From NCBI GenBank assembly GCA_947581645.1, contig CANPVF010000115.1, positions 1 to 58,703 on the forward strand: DNA of 58,703 nucleotides. Direction: 5' to 3'. The translations under genes were made by a program, and so were the position numbers. Positions 36,995 through 44,248 of the stretch are shown here, piece by piece. Origin of the DNA: Candidatus Caribbeanibacter nitroreducens. Its GTDB lineage: Bacteria; Gemmatimonadota; Gemmatimonadetes; Palauibacterales; Palauibacteraceae. The notes under the pieces were generated by a model, which worked only from the letters and a program-made list of their open reading frames with translations, was not told the DNA's origin and searched no databases. The first letter of the stretch is position 1, and the number at the start of each line of letters is the position of its first letter.

Positions 36995-37393
36995 TCATTC
37001 GAACAGCGGCTCCAGCATCAGCCAGGCCGCGGGCACGAACGCGATGACGAACACGGTCAGCTGGAGGGCGATGAGGCGCCCCTCCTCGAGCCACGCCGTG
37101 GGCCAGAAGTCCTGCACCGCGATCCGCAGGCCGTTGAGGGCGTGGAAGAGGACGCCGAAGAGGAGGAACACTTCCATGACGCGGGCCCAGGGGGCGGTGT
37201 AGATCACCAGGAGCTCGTTGAAGACCTCCTCGCCGAACGTGATGAGGAAGATGTCCACCACGTGCAGGAGGAGGAACGCCAGCACCCCGAGGCCCGTGAC
37301 CCGGTGCAGGGCCCACATCGCCATCCCGAGCCCTCCGCGGTAGCGGAGCATGTGGCCCGGGCTCGTGCTTCGGTCGTTGTCGTTCGAGCTCAT
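36995..37393 (-). CDS. sdhC: Succinate dehydrogenase cytochrome b subunit C
   Basis: A 132-residue cytochrome b556-type subunit with three membrane helices. The signature ALHRVTGLG (H30, R31) and FHALNGLR (heme-ligand candidate H84) are present. It is the first gene of sdhCDAB. The 102 bases between it and mdh contain no recognised signal, so co-transcription with mdh is plausible. Confidence 0.93.
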   Translation of the reverse strand: MSSNDNDRSTSPGHMLRYRGGLGMAMWALHRVTGLGVLAFLLLHVVDIFLITFGEEVFNELLVIYTAPWARVMEVFLLFGVLFHALNGLRIAVQDFWPTAWLEEGRLIALQLTVFVIAFVPAAWLMLEPLFE

Positions 37394-37495
37394 GGGAACT
37401 CCCTCGATGCCGTGCTCTCGACTGGCCGTTCCGGTCCGATGGCGCCGGCTTCACGGCTCGGGACCGGCGCCCGGCAGGGACAGAACGTGGAGGCG

Positions 37496-38422
37496 CTAGA
37501 CGTCCACCTGGTCCATCGTGTCCCGGACCTCGGCGGCGGAGGCGTCCAGGGCCGACTGCTCGTCGGCGTCCAGGTCCACCTCGAAGATCTCCTCCACGCC
37601 GCCGCGGCCGAGCTTGCAGGGGACGCCCAGGAAGAGGTCCTCCAGCCCGTACTCGCCCTGCACCCAGGCGGCGCACGGCAGGACGCGCTTCTGGTCCCGG
37701 GCGATCGACTCGCACATCTCGGCCACTGCCGCCGACGGCGCGAAGTAGGCGCTGCCGTCACCCAGCAGGTCCACGATCTCACCGCCGGCCTTGCGCGTCC
37801 GGTCCACGATCTCCTCGAGCCGGCTCCGTTCCATCAGCTCGGTGACCGGGATGCCGCCGACCGTGACGCTGCTCACCAGGGGCACCATGCTGTCGCCGTG
37901 CCCTCCCAGGACGAGGGCCTGCACGTCCTGCACGCTCACGTCCAGCTCGGCCGCGATGAAGCTCCGGAACCGCGCCGTGTCGAGGACGCCGGCCATGCCC
38001 ATGACACGCTCCCGGGGGAAGCCGGTGACCTCCTTCGCCACGTACGCCATCACGTCCAGGGGATTGGTGACCATGATGACGATGGAATCCGGACTGTGCG
38101 AGGCGATGTTCTCGCTGATGTCCGTGATGATCTCGGCGTTCTTCGCCACCAGGTCCGCCCGGCTCATGCCCGGCTTCCGGGCCAGGCCGCCGGTGACCAC
38201 GTAGATGTCCGAGCCCTCGGTGGGCCCGTACTCCGTGGTCCCGGTGAGGCGGGTGTCGGTGGCCTCGACGGGCGCCGACTCCCACTGATCCAGGGCCTTG
38301 CCCGAGGCCAGCCCCTCGACGATGTCGACGAGCACGACCTCTCGGGCCACCTCTCGACCGGCGAGACGCATGGCGGCTGTGGCGCCGACGTGGCCGGCAC
38401 CGACGACGGTGATCTTCTGCAC
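37496..38422 (-). CDS. mdh: Malate dehydrogenase (LDH-like)
   Basis: A 308-residue NAD-dependent dehydrogenase making oxaloacetate. GAGHVGAT starts at residue 8. R82 (GLARKPGMSR), where lactate dehydrogenases have Gln, points to malate. R88, R151, D148 and catalytic H175 (GGHGDSM) complete the site. The GTG at 38422 has AAGGA seven bases upstream; a 25-residue upstream extension is polar and has no such site. It is placed directly upstream of sdhCDAB, two consecutive TCA steps. Confidence 0.96.
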   Translation of the reverse strand: MQKITVVGAGHVGATAAMRLAGREVAREVVLVDIVEGLASGKALDQWESAPVEATDTRLTGTTEYGPTEGSDIYVVTGGLARKPGMSRADLVAKNAEIITDISENIASHSPDSIVIMVTNPLDVMAYVAKEVTGFPRERVMGMAGVLDTARFRSFIAAELDVSVQDVQALVLGGHGDSMVPLVSSVTVGGIPVTELMERSRLEEIVDRTRKAGGEIVDLLGDGSAYFAPSAAVAEMCESIARDQKRVLPCAAWVQGEYGLEDLFLGVPCKLGRGGVEEIFEVDLDADEQSALDASAAEVRDTMDQVDV

Positions 38423-38521
38423 GTCCGTGTCCTTCTTCCTGTCGGGTTCTCGGGTGTTCGGGCTTCGGTGACTCGTCCGGGCCCCCGCCGGAGACACCCC
38501 CGTGGGCGGCCGGGCGAGCCG

Positions 38522-38544
38522 CCGGCGGCGAGACGCGCCGCCGG
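38522..38544 (-). terminator. Strong GC hairpin in the mdh leader
   Basis: A perfect 9-base-pair stem CCGGCGGCG/CGCCGCCGG with loop AGACG lies between the small gene ending at 38613 and the mdh start. With no U-tract it may end the upstream transcript by another mechanism or fold within the mdh leader; both are inference. Confidence 0.38.
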
Positions 38545-38612
38545 GACGGAGCGAAGCTATTCGCCCGGACCGGGGGCGGGCAACCGTGGTGATCCGGGCG
38601 TCGTCCGTGAGA

Positions 38613-38861
38613 TCAGCCGGGTCCCATGGAGGACATGCGCCCGGCGCGGCGCGCCGCCTCCTCGGCGACGACCTCCATGGCGTTGTCCCATCGCTCGGGG
38701 CTCGTGCGGTCCAGGGCTCCCTCGATCAGGTCGATCAGCTCCAGGGCCTCCTCGCGGGTCAGGGAAGCGTCTCCCCTGCCCTCTTCCAGGCGCTCTCGGA
38801 GCTCTTCGGCCTTCTCGACGAGGGCCCGGTGCTGCTGGCGCTCTTCGTACGTCATGGTCAC
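38613..38861 (-). CDS. Small helical hypothetical protein
   Basis: An 82-residue protein that I do not recognise. It is rich in Glu, Arg and Ala and looks almost entirely alpha-helical, with a likely coiled-coil or two-helix hairpin (EERQQHRALVEKAEELRERL, then ALELIDLIEGAL) and a short Gly/Met tail. The ATG has GAGGAG six bases upstream and overlaps the stop of the next upstream gene as ATGA, so the two are translationally coupled. A longer frame beginning at 38871 lies in another reading frame and is rejected. Confidence 0.68.
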   Translation of the reverse strand: MTMTYEERQQHRALVEKAEELRERLEEGRGDASLTREEALELIDLIEGALDRTSPERWDNAMEVVAEEAARRAGRMSSMGPG

Positions 38862-39154
38862 TCCTCCGCACCTTCGTACGCCGTCTCCGGCGTGAGGGTA
38901 CGGATGTAGGTCATGAACTTTCCGATGGAATCGTCCACCCGGAGCGTGGAGACGCGGACGCGGGTGGGAGCCTCGCCCTCGGGGTCCGGGAACGCGGAGA
39001 CGGCGATCTTGCTCCGGAAGGTCCCGAAGGTGAGGTGCGTGTCGCTCTCGTCCTCGAGCCAGGCCGTGTAGACGGAATCGTCGCCGGTGAAGAACTCCCG
39101 GGCCTCCCGGAGCACCCGTTCGGGCGAGATCTCGGTGGTCTCTTCGAGCGTCAT
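38858..39154 (-). CDS. Small acidic alpha/beta hypothetical protein
   Basis: A 98-residue acidic protein that I do not recognise. The pattern is helix (SPERVLREAREFF), then several strands (TAWLEDES, THLTFGTFR, KIAVSAFP, TRVRVSTLRV), then a helix (SIGKFMTYIRTL). It could be a small helix-grip-like or dimeric ferredoxin-like domain. The ATG has GGGAG three bases upstream. It forms an ATGA-coupled pair with the 82-residue gene and lies divergently from the aminotransferase. Confidence 0.68.
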   Translation of the reverse strand: MTLEETTEISPERVLREAREFFTGDDSVYTAWLEDESDTHLTFGTFRSKIAVSAFPDPEGEAPTRVRVSTLRVDDSIGKFMTYIRTLTPETAYEGAEE

Positions 39155-39195
39155 GGTCTCCCGGTGGACGGCGGCGATGAGCGGGGCGGAATCAG

Positions 39196-39225
39196 TTGAC
39201 CTCGTCCTCCGACGACGGGTATGAT
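39196..39225 (+). promoter_or_regulatory. Sigma-70-type promoter for the aminotransferase gene
   Basis: TTGACC (39196-39201) and TATGAT (39220-39225) are separated by 18 bases, each matching the sigma-70 consensus at five of six positions. This is the clearest promoter in the window. Transcription would start near 39232, leaving a leader of about 100 bases before the preferred GTG start at 39336. Confidence 0.62.
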
Positions 39226-39335
39226 CCCGCTCGTTCGGAGTGCGTGTGGAGATGCGGGTTCTCGGCGTCCGCGGGATTCAACGGTCGCCGCGTTCGCCGT
39301 GCCCCGCCCCAATCAGTAACTGGCCGGGATACGCC

Positions 39336-40499
39336 GTGCAATTTTCAGAGAACGTTTCCTTCCTGGAGCCGTCCGCCACGCTGGCCCTGGCGGCCCGCGC
39401 CCGAGAGCTGTCCGAGCAGGGTCGGTCCATCGTGGACCTCTCCAAGGGCGAGCCGGCGTATCCGACGCCCGAGTACGCGGCGGAGGCCGGGATGCGCGCC
39501 ATCCGGGAGGGGCGCACGGGCTACCCGCCGACGGCCGGTGTGCCCGAGCTGCGGGAGGCCGCGGCCGGGTACCTGAACGAGACCACCGAGCGCGGCGACC
39601 TGGAGGCCTCCCGCGTCCTGGTGAGCGTCGGGGCGAAGCAGGCGCTCTTCAACACCGTCTACTGCCTGTTCGGCCCCGGCGACGAGGTGCTGGTCCCCGC
39701 CCCCTACTGGCCCACGTATCCACCGCTGGTGCGCCTGGCAGGCGCCGAGCCCGTGGTGGTCCACACCCGGTGGGAGGACCGGTACCGGCTGACGCCGGAG
39801 CTCCTGGAGGAGCACCGGACGGAGCGGACCCGGGGCGTCATGCTGAACAGCCCCAGCAACCCGACGGGGATGATCTACCCGCGGGAGGACCTGGCGGACG
39901 TGGCGGAGTGGTGCGGCGAGCACGACCTGTGGGCCCTCTCCGACGAGATCTACCGCGAGCTCTGCTACGTGGCCGACCGGGCCCCCTCCCTGCTCGACGT
40001 GCCGCACAGGGAGGACCGCGCGGTGGTCTTCGCCGGAGCCTCGAAGGCGCTCTGCATGCCGGGGTGGCGGATCGGCTTCGCGGCCGGACCGCAGGAGCTG
40101 ATCGAGAAGGCCACGGACCTCCAGAGCCAGACCACCTCCGGCGCGGCGACCCCCTCGCAGTACGCCGCCGCGGAAGCCTTCGGGAACCGGGAGCGACGCC
40201 GGGAGGCCACGGACCGCTTCGTGGGCCAGCTCGGGGAGCTCCGGGAGCTGGGCGTCGAGGGTCTGTCGGGCCTCGACCGGATCGAGGTGAGGGCCCCGGA
40301 GGGTGCGATCTACTTCTACATCCGGCTGCGCGAGGGGGAGTCCATGGAGGAGGCCGAGAGCCTGCTCACGGAGGCCGGCGTGGCCGCTCTGCCCGGCGAC
40401 CCCTTCGGGGACCCGGGGCATCTGCGATTCAACTTCGCGGTCCAGCCGGAGACGCTGGAGGAGGGGATCCGCCGCCTGGCGGACCACTTCGGAGGCTGA
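39336..40499 (+). CDS. Class I pyridoxal-phosphate aminotransferase (aspartate aminotransferase-like)
   Basis: A 387-residue fold-type I aminotransferase. PLP-binding residues are N175 (SPSNPTG), D203 and Y206 (SDEIYRE) and the Schiff-base lysine K237 (GASKALCMPGWRIG), with R245 nearby; a C-terminal HLRFNFA holds the alpha-carboxylate arginine. It resembles the bacterial AspC I-gamma group starting near EPSATLALAARA. The GTG at 39336 fits the family N-terminus. The frame stays open to 39240, so an N-terminal extension from GTG 39240 or ATG 39252 cannot be excluded. Aspartate as substrate is inferred. Confidence 0.88.
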   Translation: MQFSENVSFLEPSATLALAARARELSEQGRSIVDLSKGEPAYPTPEYAAEAGMRAIREGRTGYPPTAGVPELREAAAGYLNETTERGDLEASRVLVSVGAKQALFNTVYCLFGPGDEVLVPAPYWPTYPPLVRLAGAEPVVVHTRWEDRYRLTPELLEEHRTERTRGVMLNSPSNPTGMIYPREDLADVAEWCGEHDLWALSDEIYRELCYVADRAPSLLDVPHREDRAVVFAGASKALCMPGWRIGFAAGPQELIEKATDLQSQTTSGAATPSQYAAAEAFGNRERRREATDRFVGQLGELRELGVEGLSGLDRIEVRAPEGAIYFYIRLREGESMEEAESLLTEAGVAALPGDPFGDPGHLRFNFAVQPETLEEGIRRLADHFGG

Positions 40500-40817
40500 T
40501 CAGCCCTCCTCCGGATCCTCCTCGGGGTAGTCCGAGGCTTCCTCCACGCGGTCCCGCAGGAGGCGGGACGCCTTCCACACCGGCACGGCACGGGGCGGCA
40601 CCTCCACGGGCTCCCCGGTGCGCGGGTTGCGGGCCGTGCGGCCGTCCCGGTACTGGACGTCGAAGGTGCCGAATCCGCGGAGCTCGATGCGCCGTTCATC
40701 GACCATCGCCTGCTTCACGGCGTTCAGGAAGCCGTCCACGACGGCTTTGCAGTCCTTCTTCGTGATGCCGGGGCCGATGGCTTCGTACACCTGATCGACG
40801 AGGTCGGCTTTCGTCAT
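40500..40817 (-). CDS. HU/IHF-family DNA-binding protein
   Basis: A 105-residue histone-like protein that bends and compacts DNA. It starts MTKADLVDQVYEAI, has RGFGTFDVQYR, and the DNA-gripping arm GRTARNPRTGEPVEVPPRAVPVWKAS is intact. After the core an acidic tail of about 15 residues (EEASDYPEEDPEEG) extends beyond typical HU. Its stop abuts the aminotransferase stop with no bases between (TGA next to TCA). Confidence 0.94.
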   Translation of the reverse strand: MTKADLVDQVYEAIGPGITKKDCKAVVDGFLNAVKQAMVDERRIELRGFGTFDVQYRDGRTARNPRTGEPVEVPPRAVPVWKASRLLRDRVEEASDYPEEDPEEG

Positions 40818-40868
40818 CCCTTTGCCTCTGTCCGGGGTTGGTGGGTGTTCGCGTTGCGTAGCTCGTGC

Positions 40869-40892
40869 GTCCGGCCGCCGCAGCGACCGGAC
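40869..40892 (-). terminator. Hairpin four bases after the sppA stop, no U-tract
   Basis: In minus-strand RNA, a 10-base-pair stem (with one G-U pair) and a 4-base loop forms at 40892-40869. The mismatch pairs only as G-U on this strand, which favours function on the sppA transcript. It lies between sppA and the HU start and has no U-tract. Confidence 0.45.
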
Positions 40893-40896
40893 ATGC

Positions 40897-41811
40897 TCAT
40901 CTCCAGAGATAGAGCAGCTCGGGACGTGAGCTGCCCGGTTCCCGCATCCAGTCCGGCAGCCAGCGGGTCAGCCCGTCCAGCCGCCCGGTGCGCACGCCCG
41001 TGAGGAAGTCGACGAACGAGATCCTCTCCTCCGGCGGATAGACCGTGTCGGGCGAGGTCCCGAGCCCGACCATGCGGCCCGCCGCGGACACGGCCTCCCG
41101 CAGCGTGCCGGTCCTGTCGACGAGGCCGAGCTCCGCGGCGCGCTGTCCCGAGAAGATGCGTCCGTCGGCCAGGTTTCGCAGGCTGTCGGGGGGGAGCGAT
41201 CGCCCGCCCCGTACCGCCTCCAGGAACTGCCCGTAGGCGTCGTTCACCAGTCGGCGCAGCACGGCCCGCTCCTGTTCGGACAGGGGGCGTGTGAGGGAGC
41301 CCATGTCCTTGAGCTCACCGCTCTTAACCACTTCCAGCTCGACGCCTACCTTGCGCATGAGCTCGCCGGCGTTCGGGAACTGCATGATGACGCCGATGGA
41401 GCCCGTGATGGCGCCGGGCAGGGCCAGGACGCTGTCCGCCGCCATGGAGGCGTAGTAGCCGCCGGAGGCCCCGACCTCGCCGATCCACGCCACGATGGGT
41501 CGGTCGAGCTCCCGGCGGACGCGCTGGAGCTCCCGGTACAGGCTCTGGGTGCCCCCCACGGTGCCCCCCGGCGAGTTGACCTTCAGCACGATGGCCTTCA
41601 CCGAGCTGCGCTTCTCGAGCCAGCGCAGGTCGGCGAGCAGGTCCCGTTCGGCGCTGATGACCCCCTCCACGGGGAGGACGCCGACCCGGTCCCCCCGGAA
41701 GAGCCCCGGCGTCAGCCCGTCGGAGGTGACCTCGTAGGTGAGGAAGGCGCCGACGGCGAAGGCGACGAGCAGCAGGGCGATGGCGATCCGCCCGCCGGTG
41801 CTCCCGCTCAT
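40897..41811 (-). CDS. sppA: Signal peptide peptidase SppA
   Basis: A 304-residue membrane-bound serine protease of the S49 family, short 36-kDa form, which degrades leftover signal peptides. It has a single N-terminal membrane anchor (residues 9-26), NSPGGTVGG for substrate binding, nucleophile S116 in GASGGYYAS and general-base K168 in SGELKDMGS. Its start overlaps the carA stop as ATGA. Confidence 0.94.
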   Translation of the reverse strand: MSGSTGGRIAIALLLVAFAVGAFLTYEVTSDGLTPGLFRGDRVGVLPVEGVISAERDLLADLRWLEKRSSVKAIVLKVNSPGGTVGGTQSLYRELQRVRRELDRPIVAWIGEVGASGGYYASMAADSVLALPGAITGSIGVIMQFPNAGELMRKVGVELEVVKSGELKDMGSLTRPLSEQERAVLRRLVNDAYGQFLEAVRGGRSLPPDSLRNLADGRIFSGQRAAELGLVDRTGTLREAVSAAGRMVGLGTSPDTVYPPEERISFVDFLTGVRTGRLDGLTRWLPDWMREPGSSRPELLYLWR

Positions 41812-42926
41812 CCGGCCTGCATGGCGGCGACGAACCGGTCGAAGAGGTAGCGGCTGTCGTGCGGGCCCGGTGCCGACTCGGGGTGGTACTGGACGGCGAA
41901 GACCGGCCGCTCGCGGTGGGCCAGTCCCTCGATGGTGCCGTCGTTCAGGTTGCGGTGGGTGATCCTCAGGTCCGGGGCGCCGGCGACGCCGCCGTCGTCC
42001 TCCTCCTCGACGGCGAAGCCGTGATTCTGGGAGGTGATCTCCACGTCGCCCGTGTCCAGGTTCTTCACGGGATGGTTACCGCCCCGGTGTCCGTAGAGGA
42101 GCTTGAAGTTGCTGCCGCCGAAGGCCCGGGCCACGAGCTGCTGGCCGAGGCAGATCCCGAACACCGGGAGCCCGGCGTCGCTCACCGAGCGCACCCTCTC
42201 GACGGCGCCCTCCACGGCGTCCGGGTCACCCGGGCCGTTCGAGACGAAGACGCCGGAGGGGGATCGCTCGACGATCTCGCCGGCGGGGGTGTCCGACGGG
42301 ACCACGCGCACCCGGTACCCGGCACCGGCGATGAGCTCCAGGCTCCGGTACTTCACGCCGTAGTCCAGGCAGATGACCTCGCCCCGCTCCGGCCCGTCCG
42401 GCTCCACCTCGTAGGGCGACTCCACGGTGACGCTGTTCGCCAGGTCCCGGCCGTTCATCGAGGGCTCCCCCTCCAGCCGCTCCCGCGCCTCGTCCGGGTC
42501 CACGTCCGCCGGGACGATCGTGCCGCGCATCGCCCCCTCCTCCCGGATGCGGCGCGTGAGGGCCCGGGTGTCCACGCCCACCAGGGCCGGGATCTCGCGG
42601 CCCTCGAGGTAGTCGCGCAGGGTGCCGGCGTCGGCCCGGGGGTTGTCGCCGGGATCGGTGAGCTCGCGGACGACGAAGCCCGAGACCCAGGGTTTCCGGG
42701 ACTGGTCCTCGCCCTCTCGGACTCCGTAGACGCCCATCATCGGCGCCGTCATCACCACGACCTGACCGGCGTAGGAGGGGTCGGTGAGGACCTCCTGGTA
42801 CCCGGTCATGTTGGTGGTGAACACCACTTCCCCGGTGCCCCCCTCCGTTCGGCCGGCGAGCCAGCCGTCGTATCGAGTGCCGTCCTCGAGGAGGAGATAC
42901 CCCGCGGGTTCTTGCGAAGGAAGCAC
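41808..42926 (-). CDS. carA: Carbamoyl-phosphate synthase small subunit
   Basis: A 372-residue glutamine amidotransferase subunit that hands ammonia to CarB for arginine and pyrimidine synthesis. The N-terminal domain begins YLLLEDGTRYDG. The class I glutaminase site has C259 (FGICLGQQ) and H348/E350 (QYHPES). Start GTG at 42926 follows an AAAGGG-rich stretch. carB is not adjacent, which is common in some phyla. sppA follows with a 4-base overlap. Confidence 0.96.
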   Translation of the reverse strand: MLPSQEPAGYLLLEDGTRYDGWLAGRTEGGTGEVVFTTNMTGYQEVLTDPSYAGQVVVMTAPMMGVYGVREGEDQSRKPWVSGFVVRELTDPGDNPRADAGTLRDYLEGREIPALVGVDTRALTRRIREEGAMRGTIVPADVDPDEARERLEGEPSMNGRDLANSVTVESPYEVEPDGPERGEVICLDYGVKYRSLELIAGAGYRVRVVPSDTPAGEIVERSPSGVFVSNGPGDPDAVEGAVERVRSVSDAGLPVFGICLGQQLVARAFGGSNFKLLYGHRGGNHPVKNLDTGDVEITSQNHGFAVEEEDDGGVAGAPDLRITHRNLNDGTIEGLAHRERPVFAVQYHPESAPGPHDSRYLFDRFVAAMQAG

Positions 42927-43009
42927 CGGACCCTTTCCCTTTCTGCGCTCCGCTCGTGGCCGGCCGCCGCTCCGGGGCCCGCCGAAGGTTCCACGCCGAC
43001 AGCAGTGAG

Positions 43010-43621
43010 ATGAGAGACACCGTCGACGAATCGATCGTACAAATCTTCGCGGACGAATCCTGCCTGGGCAACCAGTTCGAGTCGCCCCGACCCGGGGCCG
43101 CCGCCGGCATGGTCGAGCGCTTCTCCCGCCGGGACGGGTGGCAGCGTCACGACTACTGGCGCTTCGACCCGGACACGACCAACAACCGGATGGCCCTGTG
43201 GTCCGCCATTCTCGGCCTCTCGGCCCTGGAGGACTCCAGCCGTGTCGTCTTCACCTCCGACAGCCAGTACCTGGTCAAGGGGATGAAGGAATGGATCCAC
43301 GGGTGGGCGGACCGGGGCTGGAAGAGGAAGGGCGGCTCCATCGACAACCTGGACCTCTGGAAGCGTCTGGCCCGCACGGCCGACCGACACCGGGTGCAGT
43401 GGAACTGGGTCCGCGGGCACGACGACCACCCGAAGAACGAGTACGCCCACGAGCTGGCCACCCGCGCGGCGGAAGAGGAAGAGAGCAGCGGGGGGCTGGT
43501 TCCCTCGGACTTCGAGGACTGGATCCAGGACGAGATCGACGCCGGCCGGTTCGTGGACTTCCTGGACCTGCCGCCGGAAGAAGGAGAGTTCGAGCCGGAC
43601 GACCCGCCGCCCCAGCCCTGA
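43010..43621 (+). CDS. RNase HI-like protein with altered catalytic residues
   Basis: A 203-residue protein whose first about 155 residues match RNase HI closely: FADESCLGN, TTNNRMALWSAILGL, SDSQYLVKGMKEWIHGWADRGW, NLDLWKRL, VRGHDDHPKNEYAHELA. D15 and D84 correspond to E. coli Asp10 and Asp70, and H137 to His124. The Glu48 position is A62 and the Asp134 position is H147. The last about 45 residues are an acidic extension. The chosen ATG matches the fold start, but its ribosome site is weak. It is divergent from carA and convergent with secG. Whether it cleaves RNA-DNA hybrids is uncertain. Confidence 0.85.
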   Translation: MRDTVDESIVQIFADESCLGNQFESPRPGAAAGMVERFSRRDGWQRHDYWRFDPDTTNNRMALWSAILGLSALEDSSRVVFTSDSQYLVKGMKEWIHGWADRGWKRKGGSIDNLDLWKRLARTADRHRVQWNWVRGHDDHPKNEYAHELATRAAEEEESSGGLVPSDFEDWIQDEIDAGRFVDFLDLPPEEGEFEPDDPPPQP

Positions 43622-43633
43622 GCCGGCGCCGGC
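43622..43633. terminator. Palindrome in the convergent RNase H-like/secG gap
   Basis: GCCGGCGCCGGC, a perfect 12-base palindrome, follows directly on the RNase HI-like stop in a 39-base convergent gap. It may help end transcription from either side; evidence is only symmetry and position. Confidence 0.22.
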
Positions 43634-43660
43634 GGCGGGCTGCGCTGGCCCTGGACGCCC

Positions 43661-44131
43661 TCAGCCGCCGCCGGTACCCCCGGATCCACCGCTGCCGCCC
43701 GAGCCCCCCATGCCCTGCGGCAGTCCACCGGAGCCTCCCTGTCCACCGGCCCCGTCGGACTGGCCCGACTGGTCGGTGCCCTGCTGCCCGGAGCCGCTAC
43801 CCTCGGCCTCGAGCACCGAGGAGGGGGACTGGGGAACCTGCTGCTGGGGAGCTCCCCCGACCTCGTTCTGCAGGATCGACTCGGAGGTCCCTCCCTGTCG
43901 CGCGGAGAGCACCGAGAGGACCAGGGCCAGGAAGAGGAACACGCCGCCCCCGACCCAGGAGAGCCTGGTCAGCAGGTTGGCCGCCTTGCGTCCCCCCATG
44001 AAGGACTCCGTGGAGGAGGAGGTCCCGCCGAAGGTCGACGCCAGGCCTCCCCCCTTCCCCGACTGGAGAAGGATGACCAGGCAGAGGAGGATGGCTGTGG
44101 CGAGGATCAGGAGCAGGAGAAGAGTATACAT
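43661..44131 (-). CDS. secG: Preprotein translocase subunit SecG
   Basis: A 156-residue protein. The first about 80 residues are SecG: a membrane helix, the cytoplasmic LLQSGKGGGLASTFGG motif, a basic GGRKAANLLTRLSW segment and a second helix. The remaining about 75 residues are a low-complexity Gly/Ser/Gln tail ending in repeated GGSG units, much longer than usual. It follows tpiA by 117 bases, an order seen in many bacteria. Confidence 0.93.
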   Translation of the reverse strand: MYTLLLLLILATAILLCLVILLQSGKGGGLASTFGGTSSSTESFMGGRKAANLLTRLSWVGGGVFLFLALVLSVLSARQGGTSESILQNEVGGAPQQQVPQSPSSVLEAEGSGSGQQGTDQSGQSDGAGGQGGSGGLPQGMGGSGGSGGSGGTGGG

Positions 44132-44248
44132 CGCGGCCCGTGTCTCGGAATGCTGTGGACGTCTCGAGGCGTTCTGCGCTCTGGATGTGCTACCCGGCGG
44201 CCCGGAATGTGTGCGGCGGCCGCCGGGACGAGCAAGAGCGGAGCGTGC

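Noticed and set aside
38423-39335. Possible tRNA, riboswitch or small RNA in the largest noncoding gaps (38423-38612 and 39155-39335)
   Set aside because: No tRNA-like T-loop or cloverleaf pattern and no riboswitch core were recognised; only a GC hairpin and a promoter could be supported.
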